A stretch of DNA of 8,632 bases from an uncultured Lysobacterales bacterium. Its GTDB lineage: Bacteria; Pseudomonadota; Gammaproteobacteria; Xanthomonadales; SZUA-36. The stretch covers positions 1 to 8,632 of the forward strand of contig CALKKN010000291.1 in NCBI GenBank assembly GCA_937995275.1, written 5' to 3'. Numbering within the stretch: the stretch's first letter is position 1; every line of letters starts with the position of its first letter. The notes under the pieces are model-generated. The model was not told where the DNA came from. It saw only the letters and a program-made list of their open reading frames with translations, and searched no databases. A program made the translations under genes and the position numbers. Below, one piece after another: positions 1-5,054 of this stretch.

Positions 1-21
1 TGGTTATCGAGGCCCTTCTTA

Positions 22-43
22 TCGCGGCTAAAGCCGCTCCTAC
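22..43. repeat. REP-like extragenic palindrome
   Basis: The palindrome GCGGCTAAAGCCGC (24-37; 5-bp stem, TAAA loop) followed by TCCTAC reads on the minus strand as GTAGGAGCGGCTTTAGCCGC, a form I recognise from repetitive extragenic palindromic elements of pseudomonads and related gammaproteobacteria. It lies 27 bases past the stop codon of the FAD oxidoreductase, the usual 3' location for REPs, where they can protect mRNA ends. There is no T-run after it on the minus strand, so it is not a classical intrinsic terminator. Copy number in the genome cannot be seen from this window. Confidence 0.7.
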
Positions 44-67
44 AGCCGCTCCCACAGCCGCAATTAC
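32..67. repeat. 12-bp tandem repeat, three copies
   Basis: Three head-to-tail 12-mers: AGCCGCTCCTAC (32-43), AGCCGCTCCCAC (44-55) and AGCCGCAATTAC (56-67). The first overlaps the right arm of the REP-like palindrome. The third contains the TAA stop codon of the minus-strand oxidoreductase (64-66), so the repeat has grown up to, or been trimmed against, the gene end. Likely slippage or REP-associated amplification. Confidence 0.75.
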
Positions 68-1695
68 AGGCCCTTCAGGATGGCGTGGGCGGCGTTGTAG
101 CCGGGCGCGCCGGTGACGCCGCCGCCGGGGTGGGTGCCGGAGCCGCAGAGATAAAGCCCGTCGACGGGGGTCCGGTAGTGCGCCCAGCCGGGCAGCGGCC
201 GCATAGTCAGAAGCTGTTCCAGGCGGATATCGCCGTGGAAGATGTTGCCCTCGGTAATGCCGAAGCGCCGCTCCAGGTCGAGCGGCGTGATGACGTCGCG
301 CCCGATCACGGCGTTCGGTACGTTAGCTGCGTAGCGGCCGATGATCTCGACCACGCGGTCCCCCAGCGCGTCGCGCTCGGAATCCCAGTCGCCGGCTGCC
401 AGCCGGTACGGCACGTACTGGACGAACGTGGTCAGCACATGATGGCCCGGCGTCGCGAGATCCGGATCGATCGCCGAAGCCAGGACGCAGTCCACCCACA
501 GCTCTTCCGAGATCAGTCCCGACTGGCAGGCGTTGTAGCAGCGCTGCGCGGCGTCGAGGTCCGGCACCAACGTGAAGAGCGTCCGCTGCAGCGGCGGTGC
601 ATCGGGGGGCATGCCGGCCACGCGCGGCTCCTCACTCAGCACCAGATTTACCTTCGCGCTGGGCCCGTCCATGACGATGGCCTCGACCTGCCGGACAAAT
701 TCCGGCTCCAGGCGCTCGCGGCCGACCAGGCCCAGGAAGGTCCGCTTCGGGTCGGCGTTGGAGACGACGATATCGGCCTCAAGCACCATGCCGTTGGCCA
801 GCAGAACCCCGGTCGCACGGTTGCCTTCGAGGTGAATCCTCTCGACGTCCATACCGGTAATGATCTCGACACCGGCCTCCCGGCAGGCACTTTCCATCGC
901 CCGGGTGATGGCGCCCATGCCGCCGATGACGTGCCCGGTGAATCCCTGGCGCTCGTCCTCGCCGCCGCTGAGCAGGTGGAACAACAGGCCCATCGCCGAC
1001 CCCGGGTCGCGCGGGCCGCCGTGTTTGCCGTACAGGTTGTTGGCCAGGATCAGGCGCTTGACGTGCGCCGACTCGAAGTAGCGGTCCAGCAATTGCTCCA
1101 GGCTGCCGGTCAGTAACACCAGCAATTCCTGGATCTGCCGGCCGTTCAGTCCGAGGAAACGCCTGCCCAGGCGCAGCGCTTCCAGCCAGCCCGCCAGGCC
1201 GGTCGCCCCGACATCGGGTGGCGGCTCCAGGAAGAATGGCTGCAGGTAGCGGGCCAGGGCCTTCAGTTCGTCGTCCAGCCGGAAAAAGGTGTCGGCGTCC
1301 CTGCGGTTGTAGCGGCAGAGTTCGGCATGCGTCCTGGCACGGTCGTGCCACCAGGGCAGCACGCTGCCGTCCTCGAAGGCGACCTGCAGGCTCGGATCGG
1401 CGGCAACCATCCGCAGGCCGTGGCGGCCGAGTTCCATGTCGCGAATGACCTCGGGCCGCAGCATGCTGGCCATGTAGGACGCCGTGGAGACGTGACAGCC
1501 CGGCGCGTTCAGCGGATCGATTTCCTCCGTGACGGCGCAGCCCCCTGCCACGTGGCGGCGTTCGAAGACGCGGGTTTCGATGCCGGCCCGCGCGAGGTAC
1601 CATGCCGCGACCAGGCCATTGTGGCCTGCGCCCACGACAATCGCGCGCTTACCCCGGGTTGCCGAAGGGCCAGACTTCGAGGCCGTGGATGGCAT
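64..1695 (-). CDS. FAD-dependent oxidoreductase, phytoene dehydrogenase/PYROXD2-like
   Basis: A 543-residue flavoprotein of the phytoene-desaturase-related amine-oxidase superfamily (COG1233 type). The N-terminus has the Rossmann FAD-binding motif G22-A-G-H-N-G27 and the ribose-binding acid E45 at the end of the second strand (RVFE), followed by the GG of a VAGGCAV segment. The C-terminus holds the family's second FAD motif, LYLCGSGTHPGGGVTGAPG (514-532). Length fits the PYROXD2-like group (about 500-550 aa). No signal peptide or membrane helix is apparent, so it is probably cytosolic or peripherally membrane-bound. The substrate cannot be read from sequence; there is no crtB or crtE next to it, so carotenoid synthesis is not supported. 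The ATG at 1695 overlaps the upstream propeller gene by 47 bases and has only a weak ribosome site; no alternative start lies between it and the FAD motif, so this start is favoured and translation is probably coupled to the upstream gene. Confidence 0.9.
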   Translation of the reverse strand: MPSTASKSGPSATRGKRAIVVGAGHNGLVAAWYLARAGIETRVFERRHVAGGCAVTEEIDPLNAPGCHVSTASYMASMLRPEVIRDMELGRHGLRMVAADPSLQVAFEDGSVLPWWHDRARTHAELCRYNRRDADTFFRLDDELKALARYLQPFFLEPPPDVGATGLAGWLEALRLGRRFLGLNGRQIQELLVLLTGSLEQLLDRYFESAHVKRLILANNLYGKHGGPRDPGSAMGLLFHLLSGGEDERQGFTGHVIGGMGAITRAMESACREAGVEIITGMDVERIHLEGNRATGVLLANGMVLEADIVVSNADPKRTFLGLVGRERLEPEFVRQVEAIVMDGPSAKVNLVLSEEPRVAGMPPDAPPLQRTLFTLVPDLDAAQRCYNACQSGLISEELWVDCVLASAIDPDLATPGHHVLTTFVQYVPYRLAAGDWDSERDALGDRVVEIIGRYAANVPNAVIGRDVITPLDLERRFGITEGNIFHGDIRLEQLLTMRPLPGWAHYRTPVDGLYLCGSGTHPGGGVTGAPGYNAAHAILKGL

Positions 1696-2620
1696 TGCGG
1701 ATGTCCATGGAAAAATTGACCTGGGCGATGCGGCTGCCCGACCCGAGATCGTAGAGGGAAATGGTGGACGGCGAAGAACCCGCCGCGAACAGGCGGTCGT
1801 CGATCAAGCACAGGCCGCGCGCGAATCCCTGCCGCGCCAGTTCCTCGTCGCCCAGTTCGCTGTGTTCGATCTCCGCCGGGTCGTACTTCGGCACCGGGAA
1901 CACCTTTTGCGTGCCGTCGCGGCCCACGTAGCGCACCAGGTCGGCGGCGGTATCGTTGAACAGCACACCGTCACGGTACGGCCGTGCGTTGTGCATCCCC
2001 ATGGGCATGTCGACGAACTTCTGCACCACGTTGCCGTTGCCGACGTGCACTATACCTCTCGTGCGCATGCCGCTGACGAACAGGCCGCGCCGGTCGGCAT
2101 GGACGTTGTTCAGGTGCAGCAGGTTTTGCGGCGGCGGCCCGTTGGCGCCGCCGGGGCCATTGATGCCCGTCGGGTCGTAGGCCGTCCCGCCGACCTCGTC
2201 GCCGTCGAGCGCAATATGCAGCGCCCAGAAAAACGCCTGCCGCTCCAGGTCGAAGGCCAGAATGCTGTCGCACGCGGTCGAGGTCAGATACAGGTGGTTG
2301 TTGAGCTGGTAAATCTCGTGGCAGTGCTTCAGGTAGGTGCTGCGAAATGAACGCTGGATGCGGAACGACTGGTCGTAGACGAACAACTCGTCGCTGGCTG
2401 CGATGTAGATCTCCCCGGCGAAAAAGGCGATCCCGCGCAGGCCGCGGTCCCAGCCGCGGCCCTGGAAGTCGATATCCGAGGTATTCCAGTCGACCACCTG
2501 CTGCACCTCCTGCTCCGCGAAGTCGACGAGATAAATGCCGCCGTGGCTGTCGCCCTGCCGGGCGCCGCGCACCACCGATGTGGCGATCAGCCGGGGCGGC
2601 TTGAAGTGTGTTTCGGGCAT
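1649..2620 (-). CDS. Six-bladed beta-propeller-like protein of unknown function
   Basis: A 323-residue protein with no signal peptide, built of repeated four-strand-like units, resembling TIGR03032/DUF4915-type and SMP-30-like propellers; the family assignment is tentative. Repeat starts can be seen at RGIAFF (62-67), HEIYQL (101-106), NNVHAD (171-176), MHNARP (209-214), ARGLCL (267-272) and IHGLEVW (311-317); the last pairs with the N-terminal strand, giving about six blades. Four histidines (H101, H174, H210, H312) sit at equivalent blade positions, as expected if they line a central pocket and possibly bind a metal. A Gly/Pro/Asn-rich loop (about 149-164) interrupts the middle. It is the first gene of a minus-strand pair; its last 47 bases overlap the FAD oxidoreductase start, so the two are probably co-translated and may act on the same substrate. 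The ATG start has a weak Shine-Dalgarno; a candidate promoter lies just upstream. Confidence 0.8.
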   Translation of the reverse strand: MPETHFKPPRLIATSVVRGARQGDSHGGIYLVDFAEQEVQQVVDWNTSDIDFQGRGWDRGLRGIAFFAGEIYIAASDELFVYDQSFRIQRSFRSTYLKHCHEIYQLNNHLYLTSTACDSILAFDLERQAFFWALHIALDGDEVGGTAYDPTGINGPGGANGPPPQNLLHLNNVHADRRGLFVSGMRTRGIVHVGNGNVVQKFVDMPMGMHNARPYRDGVLFNDTAADLVRYVGRDGTQKVFPVPKYDPAEIEHSELGDEELARQGFARGLCLIDDRLFAAGSSPSTISLYDLGSGSRIAQVNFSMDIRNAIHGLEVWPFGNPG

Positions 2621-2652
2621 TCGTTCAGGCTACCGGACATGAGCGGAGAGAT

Positions 2653-2680
2653 AGTATAGGCTATGCCGAAAACGTGGAAA
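2653..2680 (-). promoter_or_regulatory. Candidate sigma-70 promoter for the propeller/oxidoreductase pair
   Basis: Read on the minus strand: TTTCCA (-35, 2675-2680; 4 of 6 to consensus), 16-bp spacer, TATACT (-10, 2653-2658; 5 of 6). Transcription would start near 2646, leaving a leader of about 25 bases before the ATG at 2620. It occupies the only spacer between the two divergent genes, and any regulator here could also affect the MFS gene. I found no convincing forward promoter in the same spacer. Pattern match only. Confidence 0.4.
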
Positions 2681-2688
2681 CCTTCCAT

Positions 2689-3999
2689 ATGAATCCTGCC
2701 CCAGGGGCAACTGCGGTCCGCCTGCGGATACTCGCCATCCTGGTGATGATGAGCTTTATCGCCTACGTGCTGCGGACCAACCTTTCCTTCGCCGCGCCCG
2801 AGATGATGGCCGACCTCGACCTCACCGAAATCCAGTGGGGCTGGGTGATGGCCGCGTTCACGGCGGGTTACACGATATTCCAGTTTCCCGGTGGTGTATT
2901 GGGCGACCGGATTGGCCCGCGCCGCATGCTGGCCGCGATCGCGGTGATGTGGGCCATTCTGACCGCCGCAACCAGCCTGGTGCCCGGGCGGGACGGTTTC
3001 TCCGTCGCCCTGATCGTGGGGATGCTGATGCTGGTCCGTTTCCTGGTGGGGGCGACCCACGCGCCGACCTTCCCGGTCGTCAACACCAGCGTGGTGCGCT
3101 GGTTCCCGCCGGGCAGCTGGGCGCTGCCGCTGGGCCTGTCGAGCACCGGCCTGACGCTGGGCGGCGCGGCGGGCGCGATCGCCGTGCCGCTGATGGTCGC
3201 GCAGTACGGCTGGCGGCCGACCTTCCTGATCATCGCGCCGCTCGGGCTTGTGGTCGCGGTGCTGTGGTGGCGCTACGCGCGGGACGACCCACGGCAGCAT
3301 CCCGGCGTCAACGAGGCCGAGGCCGAGTACATCGAGGCGGACCGCGGCGACGTGCAGGCCGAGATCGATGCAGAGGCGGAGCTTGGGGGCGGCGGGCAGC
3401 CGGCCTGGCTCAAGGTGCTGAAGAACCGCGACGTGCTGCTGCTGACGCTCAGCTATTCGTCGATGAATTTCGTGTTCTACATCGTGTTCTCCTGGTTTTT
3501 CTATTACCTCGTCGAGGTCCGCGGTTTCAGCGCGACGGACGCGGGCCTGATCGCCTCGGCCCAGTGGATTGCCGGCGCGGTCGGCGCCACGCTGGGCGGC
3601 TGGCTGTGCGACCGGATGTGCAGGAAACTCGGCCTGCGGTGGGGCTGTCGCTGGCCGGTGATCATCGGCATGGGCGGCTCGGCAGTGCTGATCCTGGTCG
3701 GCGCCTGGCATCCCAGCCCCACCATCGCGGTGTCGGCGCTGGTGCTGCTGTTCTTCTTCAACCAGTTGAACGAAGGGCCGTACTGGGCGAGCAGCGTGGC
3801 GATCGGCGGCAAGCAGGCAGGCGCGGCCGGCGGTGTCATGAACACGGGCGCCAACGCGATGGGGGTCGTCAACGCGCTGCTGGTGCCGTGGCTGGGGGTG
3901 ACGTTCGGCTGGACCGTGGCTATCGCCTCGGCCGCCGTGTTCGCCTTGGTCGGGTTGGGATTCATGCTGCTGGTCCGCTCGGATCGGGCTATCGCGTGA
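2689..3999 (+). CDS. MFS transporter, anion:cation symporter-like
   Basis: A 436-residue inner-membrane permease of the major facilitator superfamily with twelve predicted hydrophobic segments in two halves. The first half carries the loop 2-3 signature GDRIGPRR (72-79) and R29-T-N-L-S after helix 1, as in hexuronate/galactonate-type ACS family members; the second half repeats the signature as GGWLCDRM (303-310). The long cytoplasmic central loop (about 195-240, starting RYARDDPRQHP and ending before W240) is also ACS-like. The expected substrate is a small organic anion moved with a cation, but the exact ligand cannot be read. The ATG at 2689 is chosen because it gives the normal short N-terminus; GGAAA (2676-2680) sits 8 bases upstream. 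An upstream GTG (2608) would add 27 hydrophilic residues and overlap the divergent gene. The stop TGA (3997-3999) runs directly into the remnant of a metallo-hydrolase gene, suggesting the two were once an operon. Confidence 0.88.
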   Translation: MNPAPGATAVRLRILAILVMMSFIAYVLRTNLSFAAPEMMADLDLTEIQWGWVMAAFTAGYTIFQFPGGVLGDRIGPRRMLAAIAVMWAILTAATSLVPGRDGFSVALIVGMLMLVRFLVGATHAPTFPVVNTSVVRWFPPGSWALPLGLSSTGLTLGGAAGAIAVPLMVAQYGWRPTFLIIAPLGLVVAVLWWRYARDDPRQHPGVNEAEAEYIEADRGDVQAEIDAEAELGGGGQPAWLKVLKNRDVLLLTLSYSSMNFVFYIVFSWFFYYLVEVRGFSATDAGLIASAQWIAGAVGATLGGWLCDRMCRKLGLRWGCRWPVIIGMGGSAVLILVGAWHPSPTIAVSALVLLFFFNQLNEGPYWASSVAIGGKQAGAAGGVMNTGANAMGVVNALLVPWLGVTFGWTVAIASAAVFALVGLGFMLLVRSDRAIA

Positions 4000-4003
4000 T
4001 GTC

Positions 4004-4457
4004 GGCGTTCAAGGCCAGTACGGGGCGTTCCTGCGGTTCGGCGAGGCCGGCGCCAGCTTCGAAGCCCTTGACTTCATCGGGCTGAGCCACTTTCACACGG
4101 ACCACTCGGCGGACCTGCCGGCGCTGCTGAAGTCGAATTATTTTTCGGACCGCACCCGGCCGTTGACCGTTGCCGGGCCCGGCATTCGTCGATTTCGCCA
4201 GGCAGGCCGACCTGCTGATCATGCACATGGCAATCCCGCAGGATGTCGGCGAGGCCGCCCGGCGACTGCACGCCCCACCGGACCAGATTGGCCGGATTGC
4301 CGCGGCGGCCGAAGCGAAAACGCTGTTATTGAGTCACTTCATGGCGCGCAGCCTGCGGAACCTGGACGAAAACCTGTCGCGCGTACGCAGACACTACGAG
4401 GGCCCCGTGGTCGCTGCCCGGGATCTCGGCTGCTACCTTCCCGTCGGCGGCGGCTGA
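4004..4457 (+). pseudogene. Metallo-beta-lactamase-fold hydrolase, decayed
   Basis: Two fragments of one MBL-fold hydrolase in different frames. Fragment 1 (about 4004-4180) reads ...FLRFGEAGASFEALDFIGLS and then the zinc motif H-F-H-T-D-H (4088-4105), followed by SADLPALLKSNYFSDR and LTVAGP. Fragment 2 (about 4170-4457, shifted frame) reads PAFVDFARQADLLIMHMAIP, then AKTLLLSHFMARS with the C-terminal metal-ligand type His, and ends ARDLGCYLPVGGG before a TGA. In intact relatives of this family the fragment ends are separated by roughly 90-100 residues carrying the middle metal ligands (His and bridging Asp), and there is an N-terminal strand region and usually a leader; both are missing here. 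No proper start codon precedes fragment 1, whose frame simply runs out of the MFS gene. Two missing segments plus the frame change make activity implausible. An assembly or sequencing deletion is the alternative. Confidence 0.8.
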
Positions 4458-4477
4458 GTTCAACGAACGCCGGGAAG

Positions 4478-4494
4478 CGACCGGATCCCGGTCG
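4478..4494. other. Short inverted repeat after the hydrolase remnant
   Basis: CGACCGG-ATC-CCGGTCG, a 7-bp stem with a 3-base loop, 20 bases past the remnant's stop codon. It could slow RNA polymerase at the end of the MFS transcript, but no T-run follows (GTTCCGG), so a terminator call is weak. Confidence 0.3.
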
Positions 4495-4520
4495 GTTCCG
4501 GCTGGAACAAACTCTTCACG

Positions 4521-4549
4521 TAGACAAACTCCATTTTCTCGCCTATTAG
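4521..4549 (+). promoter_or_regulatory. Candidate sigma-70 promoter of the secreted-protein pair
   Basis: TAGACA (-35, 4521-4526; 5 of 6) and TATTAG (-10, 4544-4549; 4 of 6) are separated by exactly 17 bases in the AT-richest patch of the intergenic region 4458-4637. The start of transcription would fall near 4556, giving a leader of about 80 bases before the small secreted gene. An 8-bp palindrome GTACGTAC (4556-4563) sits at the expected start site and might be an operator half or full site. Confidence 0.5.
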
Positions 4550-4637
4550 TTAAGGGTACGTACTTTCCCGGGCAAAGAAGGAATTGATTCAGGAGCGCAC
4601 CGAGCCAGACTTCCGCGAAGGGGGAGCAGGAGCCTCC

Positions 4638-5042
4638 ATGATGGCAAGGCCGTCGGGACCGGCCAGAGTATTGCCTCGCGCGATGGTCCTGACCTTTCTC
4701 GCGACTTTACTCCTGCAGTCAACTGCCGTGACAGGCGGTCCCCAGCCATCTGGTGAGCGCGCAGCGGATGCCGCCGACCCATCCCGGGACGACAGCGAGT
4801 TGGCCGAGGCAGACCACGATCCTTCTGTGGAGACGAACAGGTCGTTTCGAAGCGGTCCGCCCGATACCACGCCGTACACACGCCCCATCGTTCCCGAGGA
4901 CTACGCGCCGGGAGGCAAGCCGGCCATTCCGCCGGGCGTCACGGTGCCGGCTCCGGATGAATCACTTCGCAAAAAGACCGACGACGAGTCGGACGGCGGA
5001 GGCAACGAATATAAGAGAAGGTTTCTTTCAACAACCACGTAG
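4638..5042 (+). CDS. Small secreted protein sharing an N-terminal segment with its neighbour
   Basis: A 134-residue protein with a typical export signal: basic n-region (R4, R10, R14), hydrophobic core about 15-31 (AMVLTFLATLLLQSTAV), then a hydrophilic Asp/Glu/Ser-rich mature part of low complexity. No known domain is recognised. Residues 75-101 (P-D-T-T-P-Y-T-R-P at the front, A-P-G-G-K-P-A near the end) match residues 50-76 of the next protein without gaps, 16 of 27 identical. After this point there is no similarity, and the C-terminus is charged (KKTDDESDGGG, then KRR). The ATG at 4638 (or 4641) is chosen because AGGAG (4628-4632) precedes it by 5 (or 8) bases; a TTG at 4584 would spoil the signal peptide. 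The stop codon overlaps the next gene's ribosome site. It may be a partner of the large protein, or a leftover of a partial duplication of its 5' end. Confidence 0.7.
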   Translation: MMARPSGPARVLPRAMVLTFLATLLLQSTAVTGGPQPSGERAADAADPSRDDSELAEADHDPSVETNRSFRSGPPDTTPYTRPIVPEDYAPGGKPAIPPGVTVPAPDESLRKKTDDESDGGGNEYKRRFLSTTT

Positions 5043-5046
5043 GAGG
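5041..5046 (+). promoter_or_regulatory. Ribosome binding site overlapping the upstream stop codon
   Basis: A perfect AGGAGG begins within the TAG stop codon of the small secreted gene and lies 8 bases before ATG 5055. A GTG at 5052 would be only 5 bases away, so ATG 5055 is preferred as the start of the large gene. The overlap implies that ribosomes finishing the small gene can reinitiate on the large one, tying their expression together. Confidence 0.85.
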
Positions 5047-5054
5047 AGAACGTG

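Noticed and set aside
32..67. Short CRISPR-like array
   Set aside because: The three 12-bp units are contiguous with no spacers and adjoin a REP-like palindrome.
85..1116. Plus-strand open frame of 343 codons antisense to the FAD oxidoreductase
   Set aside because: No recognisable motif, and the opposite strand encodes both FAD motifs of a full-length family member.
64..1695. Carotenoid biosynthesis cluster (crtI)
   Set aside because: The protein belongs to the broader phytoene-dehydrogenase-related group, but no phytoene synthase, cyclase or other crt gene is in the window, so crtI is not justified.
2608..2688. Upstream GTG start extending the MFS protein by 27 residues
   Set aside because: The extension is hydrophilic, overlaps the divergent gene start and is atypical for the family; ATG 2689 gives a normal N-terminus.
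2587..3711. Minus-strand open frame of 374 codons antisense to the MFS gene
   Set aside because: Composition is His/Arg/Gln-rich with no domain signature, and it is fully antisense to a gene with clear helices and family motifs; a GC-rich shadow frame.
4163..4549. Plus-strand frame continuing fragment 1 of the hydrolase for 128 codons
   Set aside because: Beyond about 4180 it is Arg/Pro-rich nonsense, while the neighbouring frame encodes the real MBL C-terminus; it is read-through of a frameshifted remnant.
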